From FEN-1219 sp036563665 (lineage in GTDB: Bacteria > Pseudomonadota > Gammaproteobacteria > Steroidobacterales > Rariloculaceae), in the NCBI GenBank assembly GCA_036563665.1, contig DATCLY010000058.1, positions 92,812 to 156,811 on the forward strand: a stretch of 64,000 nucleotides of DNA, read 5' to 3'. A program made the translations under genes and the position numbers. This document shows positions 17,774-25,617 of the stretch, piece by piece. The notes under the pieces are model-generated. The model made no database searches, was not told the DNA's origin, and worked only from the letters and a program-made list of their open reading frames with translations. The first letter of the stretch is position 1, and the number at the start of each line of letters is the position of its first letter.

Positions 17774-18913
17774 GTGGTGCTGACCGCCGCCGCGTTCCTG
17801 GCGCTCGCCGTCTGGCTGGCCGTGCTGCTCCTGCCTTGGCGGCCGCACGGGACGCGCGAGCGGCTCGAGGCCGCCGCAGCGCCCGAGGATCTCGGCGACG
17901 TCACGGTGCTCGTCCCCGCGCGCAACGAGGCGGCCGTGCTCCCGCGCACGCTGCGGGGGCTCCGCCGCCAGGGCCCCAATCTCGCCGTGGTCGTGGTGGA
18001 CGACGAGTCCACGGACGGCACGGCGGAGGCGGCGCAGGCGGCCGCGGCGCCCGCGGAAGCGTCCGAGCACCCGATCGCGCTGCGCGTCGCGCGCGGCACG
18101 CGCCCGCCGAGCGGCTGGAGCGGCAAGCTCTGGGCGCTCGAGCAGGGGCTGCGATTGGTCGACCGGCCCTACGTGCTGCTGCTCGACGCCGACATCGAGC
18201 TCGCGCCGCACACGCTGCCGGCGCTGCGCGCCCGCGCCGCGGCCACCGGCGCGGATCTCGTGTCCATCATGGCGACGCTGCGCTGCGTGGGCTTCTGGGA
18301 GCGGCTCCTGGCGCCGGCGTTCGTGTTCTTCTTCAAGCTGCTCTACCCATTCGCGCTCGCGAGCTCGCCGCGGAGCAGAGTCGCGGCCGCGGCCGGCGGC
18401 TGCATGCTGCTGCGCGCCGCGGCGCTGCGCGCCGCCGGCGGGTTCGAGGCGGTGCGCGGCGCGCTCATCGACGACTGCACCCTCGCCGCGGCCGTCAAGC
18501 GCAACGGCGGCGCGATCTGGATCGGCATGAGCCGCTCGGTCGATTCGCTGCGCGCCTACGGCTTCCGCGACTTCTGGCGCATGGTCCGCCGCACGGCGTA
18601 CACGCAGCTCCGCTATTCCGCGGCGCTGTTGCTCGGCACGACGGCGGCGTTGGGCGTGGCGTTCGTCGCGCCGCTCGCGGCGCTCGCGGCGGGGCCTTCC
18701 GGGGCGGCCCGCGCGGCCGGCGCCGGCGCCTGGGTGGCCATGGCGCTCGCTTACCGGCCGGTGACGCGCTTCTACGGCTTGCATGCGGCCTGGTCGTTGA
18801 CCCTGCCCGCCGCGGCGCTATTGTTTCTCGGCATGACGTGGGACTCCGCGCTCGGCTACTGGCGCGGCGTGAAGGCACGCTGGAAGGATCGCGCCTATGA
18901 GGTCACGGACTGA
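17774..18913 (+). CDS. hpnB: Hopene-associated glycosyltransferase HpnB
   Basis: Family 2 glycosyltransferase of the hopanoid-associated HpnB group, 379 residues. An N-terminal membrane anchor (residues 3-22) precedes the GT-A domain with VPARNEAAVLPRTL, DDES at 76-79 and the metal-binding DAD at 138-140. The C-terminal quarter has two to three membrane segments. The precise sugar donor and hopanoid acceptor are not established for the family. GTG start 28 bp after hpnH; its end overlaps hpnM by 17 bp. Confidence 0.88.
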   Translation: MVLTAAAFLALAVWLAVLLLPWRPHGTRERLEAAAAPEDLGDVTVLVPARNEAAVLPRTLRGLRRQGPNLAVVVVDDESTDGTAEAAQAAAAPAEASEHPIALRVARGTRPPSGWSGKLWALEQGLRLVDRPYVLLLDADIELAPHTLPALRARAAATGADLVSIMATLRCVGFWERLLAPAFVFFFKLLYPFALASSPRSRVAAAAGGCMLLRAAALRAAGGFEAVRGALIDDCTLAAAVKRNGGAIWIGMSRSVDSLRAYGFRDFWRMVRRTAYTQLRYSAALLLGTTAALGVAFVAPLAALAAGPSGAARAAGAGAWVAMALAYRPVTRFYGLHAAWSLTLPAAALLFLGMTWDSALGYWRGVKARWKDRAYEVTD

Positions 18914-19514
18914 CGCCTCGTTGCTCGCGCGGCTCGCCGTGGTCGCGCTCGCCGCCTGCGTGCCGCCGCTCGGCGCGGCCGAGGTGAGCACCGACACGCC
19001 GGACGCGACGGTGCGCTCGCTGCACGAAGGCCTCGTCGCGCTCGCCACCGAGGAGCCGGACGCGTCGGTCGAGCGCCGCTACGAGGTGCTCGAGCCGCTC
19101 GTGGAGGCCACTCACGATCTGCCCTACATCGCGGAGTTCACCATTCGTCGCCAGTGGCGCGAGCTCTCTTCCGACGACCGCGCGCGCTTCCTCGATGCGT
19201 TCGAGCGCCTCAGCGTGATGACGTACGCGAGCCGTTTCACGGGCCTGAACGAGCGCTCGTTCGAGCGCCAGGAAGCTTCCGTCGACGGGCCGCAGGCGCA
19301 GGTGCAGGCGGCCGTGCGCCGCGCCGACGGCAGCTCGGTGCCGCTCGAGTATCTGCTCCGGGAAGGCGAGGACGGCTGGAAGATCATCAACATCCTGGCC
19401 GACGGCGTGAGCGATCTCGCCCTGAAGCGGGCCGAGTATCAGCGGGTGCTGGCCGACGGAACCATCGACGACCTGATCCGGCACCTCGAAGAGCAGATCG
19501 CGCGCCTGCAATAG
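18897..19514 (+). CDS. hpnM: Hopanoid-associated periplasmic lipid carrier HpnM (MlaC/Ttg2D family)
   Basis: A 205-residue exported protein with an N-terminal signal peptide (basic start, hydrophobic stretch to about residue 27, likely cleavage near GAA). The rest matches MlaC/Ttg2D soluble lipid-binding proteins: a segment with DLPYIAEFTIRRQWREL, then FERLSVMTYASRF and the late DGWKIINILADGVSDLALKR. With HpnN it is thought to carry hopanoids across the periplasm. It is the last intact gene of the run; degraded GNAT sequence starts immediately after its stop. Confidence 0.85.
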   Translation: MRSRTDASLLARLAVVALAACVPPLGAAEVSTDTPDATVRSLHEGLVALATEEPDASVERRYEVLEPLVEATHDLPYIAEFTIRRQWRELSSDDRARFLDAFERLSVMTYASRFTGLNERSFERQEASVDGPQAQVQAAVRRADGSSVPLEYLLREGEDGWKIINILADGVSDLALKRAEYQRVLADGTIDDLIRHLEEQIARLQ

Positions 19515-19740
19515 CGACGCGCGCTGCTGCGCCGCCTCGTCGAGATCGCGACGGAGCAGCAGTATCACTGCATGGTCGGCGTCATCGAGGCCGGCACGCG
19601 GCGAGCATCCCCTGGCACGAGCGCTCGGGTTCACGGCCGCGGGCTGCATCCGCCACGCGGGCTTCAAGGTCGGCCGCCGGCTCGACGTGGCGTTCTATCA
19701 GCTCCTGCTGCCGACGCCGCACGCGCCCGTGGACGGCTGA
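19515..19740 (+). pseudogene. GNAT N-acetyltransferase remnant (phosphinothricin-acetyltransferase-like), truncated and frameshifted
   Basis: Right after the hpnM stop, one frame reads LLRRLVEIATEQQYHCMVGV followed by IEAG. A second frame then continues ARALGFTAAGCIRHAGFKVG and on to the TGA at 19740. Joined, these match the C-terminal third of PAT-type acetyltransferases (segment before the acetyl-CoA loop, ALGF, then GFK.GR..DV). The switch of frame lies near 19590-19610. The N-terminal two thirds are gone, cut at the hpnM stop. This looks like a decayed gene and not an expressed one. Confidence 0.75.
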
Positions 19741-19744
19741 TCGA

Positions 19745-20899
19745 TCAAACGGCGTACAACGGATGCACGGGCGCCCCGCCCAGCCGCACGCGGCCCGCAT
19801 CCTCGAGCCACAGCGCCTGGCCGACGATGTGCCGGCGCATCGCGTGCATGTCGCGATGCGCGCGCTCGAGCGGGCAGGTGGTGTACAGCGAGCTGATGCC
19901 GCCGGCCGCGTACATCGCGTCGACGGCCTTCTCCGCGACGTCGGCGGCATGCAGGCTCGCGCCCCATGCCGACGTGATCTCGTCGATCGCGGGCGGTCCG
20001 CCGGCCGCCGCCGTGCGCCAGAGCTGCGCGGCGCACGCGTGCAGGTGGGCGCGCGCCGCTTCGAGGGCCGTGCTATGCCGTGCGATGTCGGCGAGCAGGG
20101 CCGGCCGCTCCCGGAGCGCCGGGCCTTCGGGCGGCCGCTTCGTGCTCGTGAGCTCGATCAGCGTGTCGACGGCGCATTGCGCGATGCCGAGCGCTTGCGC
20201 GCCGTACGCGGTCGCCATGGAGCAGATGATCGGGACGCGGCCGAGCGGCCCGTCGAGCGTGGAGGGCTCGGCCACGAACAGCGTCAATTCCTGCGGCACG
20301 CGCACGCTGTCCGCCACGACGTCCTGGCTGCCGGTGCCGCGCAGCCCGCAGGTCTGCCAGGTGTCGACGATCTCGCAGTCGTCGCGGCGCAGGAAGGCGA
20401 AGCGCAGCTCGGGCGTGTCCGGCTCGAGCATGCGCGGCGCGCCGTTCTCCTCGACGATGCAGAGCAGCAGGATCCACTCCGCGAGCTCGCAGCCGGAGAC
20501 GATGTTCCAGCGGCCGCTGACCTCGTAGCCGTCGCTCGTCACGGCCGCCCGCCCCGTCGGGCGCGTGGAGGACGCGTAGAGCCAGCGCGGGTCCGCGAAC
20601 ACCTCGGCGCGCACATCGGGCGCGAGGAATCGCGCGAGGTAGCACGGCAGCGAGTTGTTCCAGGCCACCCAGGCCACCGAGGCGTCGGCATAGGCGAGCG
20701 CCTCGTAGACGTCGAGCGCCGCGTCCACGGGCAGCTCCGCGCCGCCGAGCTCCTTCGTCACGGCGAGGCGGCACAGCCTGCCGTCGCGCAGCGCCGCGAC
20801 GATCGGCGCGGCGATGTTCCGGGACGCGTCCGTCGCATCCCGCAGGCTTGCGATCAAAGGCGACAACTCACGAGCGGTGGCGAGCGCTGCGGTTTCCAT
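19745..20899 (-). CDS. Acyl-CoA dehydrogenase-family flavoprotein (HsaA-like monooxygenase type)
   Basis: A 384-residue protein of the acyl-CoA dehydrogenase fold. It shows an N-terminal helical domain, the WNIVSGCELAEWILL flavin-binding beta region, TCGLRGTGSQDV, and a C-terminal helical domain ending in an RDMHAMRRHIVG segment. The last element and the lack of the usual catalytic-base region favour the group-D flavin-dependent monooxygenases (HsaA/PigA relatives) over true acyl-CoA dehydrogenases. Start ATG at 20899 is preceded by GAGGAGAATTGCC. It lies downstream of the LuxR regulator and HMG-CoA synthase on the same strand, but 257 bp separate it from the regulator. Substrate unknown. Confidence 0.72.
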   Translation of the reverse strand: METAALATARELSPLIASLRDATDASRNIAAPIVAALRDGRLCRLAVTKELGGAELPVDAALDVYEALAYADASVAWVAWNNSLPCYLARFLAPDVRAEVFADPRWLYASSTRPTGRAAVTSDGYEVSGRWNIVSGCELAEWILLLCIVEENGAPRMLEPDTPELRFAFLRRDDCEIVDTWQTCGLRGTGSQDVVADSVRVPQELTLFVAEPSTLDGPLGRVPIICSMATAYGAQALGIAQCAVDTLIELTSTKRPPEGPALRERPALLADIARHSTALEAARAHLHACAAQLWRTAAAGGPPAIDEITSAWGASLHAADVAEKAVDAMYAAGGISSLYTTCPLERAHRDMHAMRRHIVGQALWLEDAGRVRLGGAPVHPLYAV

Positions 20900-21156
20900 G
20901 GCAATTCTCCTCGCGGTTCGGCCGGTGCAAGCGGCCACGATACGAGGCGCTCCGCCGCGGCGCTTCGGAGAAACCCCCCACGCCGGAAAAGGGCGGCCCG
21001 TGGGTGATCTCACCCACGGGCGCATGGCGCTGGGTGTCGCGCCGCGCTCGGTGCGGCGCTTCGTCCTCGCGGAAGGGATGCTGCCCGTGCGCCGGGCCGT
21101 GCGCGTGGACCCCGCGATCGCGCTGCGCGGCGACCGAGGCCCGGCCGCGCCGCGCC

Positions 21157-22803
21157 TCACAGCAGCCGATGGCGGAACGCGTACGCGGTGGCCGCCGCGC
21201 GCGACGGCACGCCGAGCTTCGCGAAGATGTTGCTCACGTGGCGATCCACGGTCTTCTCGCTGAGCGCGAGCTCGGCCGCGATCTGCCGGTTCGTGAGCCC
21301 CGTCGCGACGAGCCGCAGCACCTCGAGCTCGCGCGGCGTGAGGCCCCTCGCGGCGGAGCGCGACGCGGTCGGCCGAGCGCGCAGCGCATCCACGTGCGCG
21401 AGGTCCGGCCGCGCCGCCAGCCGCTCGAAGGCCGCGCGCGCGGACTCGAGCTCGAGCGCCGCGCCGTCCTCGTCACCGAGCGCGCGGCAGGCGCGGCCCA
21501 TCGACACGCGCGCCCGGGCCGCGAGGTACGGCGCGCCGAGCGCCTGCCAGAGGTCGAGCGCGCGGCGCAGCGATACGAGCGCCCCGCACGCGTCGCCGTC
21601 CACGAGCTCGATGTCGCCGCGCGCCTGCGCCGCCGTGGCGGCGACGAGCTCCGTGTCGAAACGCGCCGCGATGCGCTCGATCTCCTCGCATGCCGCGCGC
21701 GCCTCGGCGACGTCGCCGGTCGCGATCATGATCTCGACGTAGGCGGGCAAGACCTTCACGCGCTCGAGCGGCGCCTCCGTCATGCCGGCGACCCGCCGGA
21801 TCGCCGCGGCCGCGAGCCGCGGGCGCCCCTGCGCGAGCCGCAGCAACGCGAGCCCCGGCTGCGGCTCGCAGCCGTAGCGGCTCGCGTCGCGGTAGGCGCG
21901 CTCGGCCTCGCGAAGCTCGCCGCGCAGCCTAAGGATCTCCGCCATCTCGTAGAAAGCCGTCGCCGTCGAGCGCGGGTCGCGCTCGGGATCGCGCCGCGTC
22001 GCGCGCTCCGCCTCCGCGAGCGCTTCCCGCCACGCCCCCTCGAGCCGCAGCACCTCGGCGCGATGCACGAGGCACGACGCCGTGAATGCGACCATCTCCG
22101 GCTGCTCCTCGCACCACTCCGCGAGGGCGCAGGTCCATTCGCGGGCGCGTGCGGCCGCGCACACCTCCCGGCATGCCCCGATCACCGCGCAGTACATGAG
22201 CCCGGTCACGACCGGCGAGAGCGCCTGCGTGGTGACCGCGAGCATCACCTCGTCGAGCCGCGCGAGGCCGCTCTCGGTGTCGCCCTGGAGCAGCAGGATG
22301 CGCCCCTCGTCGAGCCGCGCGCAGGTCATGAGCTCCGGATCGCCGCAGTGCTCGGCGATCGCGGTGATCTCGGCCGCGAGCGCGGCGGCCCGGTCGAGGT
22401 CGCCTGCGCGGACCGCCTGCTCCACCGCGGGCAACAACAGGTAGCCGCGCTCGGCGCACGGGCGCGTCTCCGGCTCGACGAGCCGCTCGGCGCGCGCGAA
22501 CCAGCCGCCGGCGCGGCCGCCCTCGCCGCGAAAGAGCAGCCGCAAGCCGAGCCAGAACGCGCAGCGCACGCTGCGCAGGCGGCGGCCCTCGTTCAGATGC
22601 AGGTGATGGGCGCGCTCGAGCGCGGCGAGATAGTCGTCGTCGTGGCCCGCGAGATACGCGGCCTGGGCGAATCGCTCGAGGTCGTCGGCCGAGAGCTCAC
22701 CGGTGCGATCCGCGCGGCGGAAGGCGTCGAAGCAGAGGGCCCATTCGCGGCGCGCGTGATGCCGGCGGGCCCGCTCGAGCTCGGAGGTCCCTGCGCCCTC
22801 CAT
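21157..22803 (-). CDS. LuxR-family transcriptional regulator with tetratricopeptide-like N-terminal region
   Basis: A 548-residue regulator. The C-terminal 65 residues form a LuxR/GerE helix-turn-helix (GLTPRELEVLRLVATGLTNRQIAAELALSEK region, then VDRHVSNIFAKLGVPSRA). The first ~470 residues are alanine-rich helical repeats of the TPR kind seen in MalT/LuxR regulators, but no P-loop ATPase domain is present. It sits 110 bp downstream of HMG-CoA synthase on the same strand, so it may respond to or control isoprenoid supply or the adjacent flavoprotein; that is inference only. Confidence 0.85.
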   Translation of the reverse strand: MEGAGTSELERARRHHARREWALCFDAFRRADRTGELSADDLERFAQAAYLAGHDDDYLAALERAHHLHLNEGRRLRSVRCAFWLGLRLLFRGEGGRAGGWFARAERLVEPETRPCAERGYLLLPAVEQAVRAGDLDRAAALAAEITAIAEHCGDPELMTCARLDEGRILLLQGDTESGLARLDEVMLAVTTQALSPVVTGLMYCAVIGACREVCAAARAREWTCALAEWCEEQPEMVAFTASCLVHRAEVLRLEGAWREALAEAERATRRDPERDPRSTATAFYEMAEILRLRGELREAERAYRDASRYGCEPQPGLALLRLAQGRPRLAAAAIRRVAGMTEAPLERVKVLPAYVEIMIATGDVAEARAACEEIERIAARFDTELVAATAAQARGDIELVDGDACGALVSLRRALDLWQALGAPYLAARARVSMGRACRALGDEDGAALELESARAAFERLAARPDLAHVDALRARPTASRSAARGLTPRELEVLRLVATGLTNRQIAAELALSEKTVDRHVSNIFAKLGVPSRAAATAYAFRHRLL

Positions 22804-22912
22804 GGGCCGATCCTCGCGATGCGGTCGTTAGCCCGTGTATAGCGTCCTGCGCTCCGGGAAACAACTCGCGAGGGGAGTTGCGCCGCTCCGCCGGCCGCGG
22901 GCGGCGCGGCGG

Positions 22913-24376
22913 TCAGCGGACGAAGCGGTAGTACTCGATGCCTTCGTCGCTGAATTTCGGGTTCGAGCTCGTGCCGATGGACTCGATAACGAAGCCGTCG
23001 TCGGGCGGAATCAGGCCTTCCGCCGTGCCCGTGTCGTGCAGCGTCTCGTACTGCTGGCGCGTGAGGTTCTGATACGGCTCGAGGGCGGCCGCGAAGCCGA
23101 TCAGCGACGCCGCGCGGCTCCAATCCTCCGCCACCGTCATCGGAATGGCTTCGGCCGCGTCGCCACTGCCGTAACCGACGGCGAGCACCTTGCGCCCGGC
23201 GAGGTCGAGGCCTTGGGCGTGCGCGTCTTCCATGCCGGCCGCGATCCATGCCGGCAGCGCCGCGCAGTACACGTTGCCGATGTCCTTCATGATCTCGGAG
23301 CCGAGCGAGATCTTCGTCGACACGAGCTCGGCGAACTCGGGGCTCGCGCGGAACTCCTTCAGCAGCTGCACGCTGAGCGGATACGCGTCGGCGTCGATGT
23401 TGCCCTCCTTCACGAGCTGGAGGAGATCGGGGCTCGAGCTCATCTCCGCGGTGACCGCCCGCGGATCGATGTTCGCCCGCCGGCAGTAGCTCTCGAACTG
23501 CGCGCGACCCTCGCCGCCGTCGCGGGCGAAAGCGAACAGGTAGCTCATCGCGAGCGCCGTCTCCGGCATGCGGTGATAGGGCCGGTGCATGAAGACGGCC
23601 GCGACCTCGCGATAGTAGTCGGCCGCGTCCCGGCCGAGGCGTCTCATCATGTCGTCGAGCGCGTGCTGCGTCTCGTCGAGATAACAGGTGGTGGAATATT
23701 TGCCGTTGAAGACGGGCAGGTCCTGGAAGTGGCAGTTGAGCTTGCCGCGGATGATGTTGCGCAGCACCGGCTTGCGGAAGTCCACGGCGCGGTACGACGA
23801 GGCGCTGCCGATGTGCTCCAGGTGGATGGCGAGCATCTTCGGCCGCCGCTCCACGAGCATGGCCACGGCGCCGGCGCCTTGGGTGGGCTCGCCGGAGCTG
23901 CCGCGCGCGTACTCGGCGATGTCGGCGCTGACCACGATGGCACAGCGGCCGGAGCGCTCGAGCGCGAGGTAGCGCAGCGCATGCTTCAGGGCGTACACGC
24001 CGCCCAGGCACGCGTGCTTCACCTCGGGCACCTCGCAGTTGCGGGACAGCGGCGCCAGGCCCTGCAGCTTCAGCGCCTCGTCGAGCATGCCTTTGATGAT
24101 GACGGCGCCCGCGGAGTTGTCCGTGCTCGACTCGGTGCCGAGGCCCAGGAAGCCCACGCGGCCCGGGTCCACGTCGTAGCGCTCGATGAGCCGCAGGACC
24201 GCGTTGGCCGCCATGGTGTAAACGCTCTGCGCGGGGCCTCGCATGCGGAAGCTCCGCCCCACCACGGCGCGGGTCTTGTCCCACGACGTGTTGGTCCACT
24301 CGCACCACGATTGGAGGTCGACGCGGTAGGGCGGCACGTAGACGGCGAAACCACTGATCCCGACTTGGTCGCTCAT
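22913..24376 (-). CDS. Hydroxymethylglutaryl-CoA synthase
   Basis: Condenses acetyl-CoA with acetoacetyl-CoA to HMG-CoA, the entry to the mevalonate pathway. A thiolase-fold protein of 487 residues with catalytic Glu82 in GTESSTDNSAG, Cys123 in KHACLGG, and the catalytic His in the RPYHRMPETA segment. Start at ATG 24376; the frame extends to 24481 without similarity. It completes the pathway begun at 11.7 kb, but lies on the opposite strand, 3.4 kb beyond hpnM. No thiolase is adjacent. It is longer than firmicute MvaS (about 390), with an extended C-terminal region. Confidence 0.93.
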   Translation of the reverse strand: MSDQVGISGFAVYVPPYRVDLQSWCEWTNTSWDKTRAVVGRSFRMRGPAQSVYTMAANAVLRLIERYDVDPGRVGFLGLGTESSTDNSAGAVIIKGMLDEALKLQGLAPLSRNCEVPEVKHACLGGVYALKHALRYLALERSGRCAIVVSADIAEYARGSSGEPTQGAGAVAMLVERRPKMLAIHLEHIGSASSYRAVDFRKPVLRNIIRGKLNCHFQDLPVFNGKYSTTCYLDETQHALDDMMRRLGRDAADYYREVAAVFMHRPYHRMPETALAMSYLFAFARDGGEGRAQFESYCRRANIDPRAVTAEMSSSPDLLQLVKEGNIDADAYPLSVQLLKEFRASPEFAELVSTKISLGSEIMKDIGNVYCAALPAWIAAGMEDAHAQGLDLAGRKVLAVGYGSGDAAEAIPMTVAEDWSRAASLIGFAAALEPYQNLTRQQYETLHDTGTAEGLIPPDDGFVIESIGTSSNPKFSDEGIEYYRFVR

Positions 24377-24454
24377 AGCACTCCCACGAAATGATGGCCC
24401 GGGATCGCTGTTGGCCGCACGTGCGCAGCGTTCCCCTGTCGTCCCCGGGCCGCG

Positions 24455-24460
24455 ATTATA
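24455..24460 (-). promoter_or_regulatory. Perfect -10 hexamer upstream of HMG-CoA synthase
   Basis: Read on the minus strand this is TATAAT, an exact sigma-70 -10 box in a locally A+T-richer patch (24455-24490) of an otherwise very G+C-rich region. It would give a leader of roughly 70 bases before the ATG at 24376. No convincing -35 is found 16-18 bp upstream. The remainder of this 282-bp divergent gap shows no other clear signal. Confidence 0.5.
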
Positions 24461-24658
24461 TGGCAACGGCTTAAGAATCACCTAGTTAGAAAGCGCATCT
24501 GAGGCGGGCGAATGCCACCCGCGCCGCGCGGTCGAATACGGAGCGCGCGTACGAGCGCCGGCCCCTGCGATAGAATGGCCCGCCCGTGGGCAGCGTTCGG
24601 CGGCAGTAGGGATTTCCACACTCGCCCAGGCGATTGATTTGGTTGTAGAAGGGCAGGG

Positions 24659-25033
24659 ATGAAACTTCGGGTTCGCGGCAATTCGATCCGCTTGCGGCTG
24701 ACGAAAAGCGAGGTCGAGCGGCTCGCCACGGCGGGCGTTGCCGAGGACGCGGTGCGCTTCGCGCCGCAGGCGGAGCTTCGTTATCGCGTCGAGGTGGTGC
24801 CCGACGGCCCGCTCGCGGCGCGCTACGCCGACTCGAGCGTGACGGTGCTCGTGCCGCGGCAGGCCCTCGAGCGATGGCTCGACCCGCAGGAGGTTTCCAT
24901 GCGCGGCGAGCAGGCGCTCGGCGGCGGGGAAATGCTCAAGATCCTGGTCGAAAAGGATTTCGCGTGCCTCGTGCCGCGCCCCGACGAGCCCGTGGAGGAC
25001 CTGTTCGAGAATCCGCGGGCGGAGCGCTGCTGA
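24659..25033 (+). CDS. DUF7009-family small protein heading the formate dehydrogenase genes
   Basis: A 124-residue soluble protein, opening MKLRVRGNSIRLRLTKSEVE, a signature I associate with DUF7009; no biochemical role is known to me. It is predicted as mostly beta strand with a DPQEVSMRG turn and the C-terminal motif KDFACLVPR. An AGGGCAGGG ribosome-binding site precedes the ATG. fdsG follows after 62 bp on the same strand, which suggests a link to formate dehydrogenase, perhaps as an accessory factor. Family assignment is from memory of the N-terminal signature. Confidence 0.65.
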   Translation: MKLRVRGNSIRLRLTKSEVERLATAGVAEDAVRFAPQAELRYRVEVVPDGPLAARYADSSVTVLVPRQALERWLDPQEVSMRGEQALGGGEMLKILVEKDFACLVPRPDEPVEDLFENPRAERC

Positions 25034-25095
25034 AGCGAAGCCCGCACCGGACGCACGGGTGTACCATTCATTTAAATGAGAAGGTGGAGCAGCGA

Positions 25096-25617
25096 ATGGC
25101 AGGACAGCACGCGCGAACGGCGAGCCGGCGCAGGCAGCGCTTGAACGGGGGGCACGACGAGCGGACGGCGACGGTCCGCCGCATCGCGGAAGGGCTCGCG
25201 GACCAGCCGGGCGCGCTGCTGCCGATCCTGCACGCCATCCAGGACGAGCTCGGCTACGTGCCCGACACCGCCGTCCCGGTGGTGGCCGACGTGCTGAATC
25301 TCTCCCGTGCCGAGGTGCACGGCGTGATCACCTTCTATCATCTGTTCAGGACCAAGCCGCCGGGTCGGCATACGGTGTATCTCTGCCGCGCCGAGGCCTG
25401 CCAGTCGATGGGCGCCCGCGCGCTCGAGCGGCACGCGCGCGAGACCCTGAACGTGGATTTCCACGAGACGACGGCCGACGGGCGCTTCACGCTCGAGCCC
25501 GTGTATTGCCTCGGCAACTGCGCGTGCTCGCCCGCCATCATGGTCGACGAGACGGTCTACGGGCGGGTCACGCCCGAGCGCTTCGACGCCATTCTCGCGG
25601 AGCAGGAGCAGCGATGA
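25096..25617 (+). CDS. fdsG: NAD-dependent formate dehydrogenase, gamma subunit (NuoE-like)
   Basis: A 173-residue [2Fe-2S] subunit related to NuoE. The cluster ligands are C97, C102, C138 and C142 (CRAEAC and CLGNC). The helical N-terminal thioredoxin-fold lead (LLPILHAIQDELGYVP, VHGVITFYHLF) is typical. The ATG at 25096 has AAGGTGGAG upstream. Its stop overlaps the fdsB start as ATGA, so the subunits are translationally coupled. The order G-B-A-fdhD/D follows fds operons of Cupriavidus and Rhodobacter. Confidence 0.93.
   Translation: MAGQHARTASRRRQRLNGGHDERTATVRRIAEGLADQPGALLPILHAIQDELGYVPDTAVPVVADVLNLSRAEVHGVITFYHLFRTKPPGRHTVYLCRAEACQSMGARALERHARETLNVDFHETTADGRFTLEPVYCLGNCACSPAIMVDETVYGRVTPERFDAILAEQEQR

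Noticed and set aside
20990..21120. Plus-strand stretch reading like a helix-turn-helix (MALGVAPRSVRRFVLAEGMLP), possible AraC or transposase remnant
   Set aside because: Only about 30 residues, no start or continuation, and no repeats at the borders; too little to separate from chance in this G+C range.
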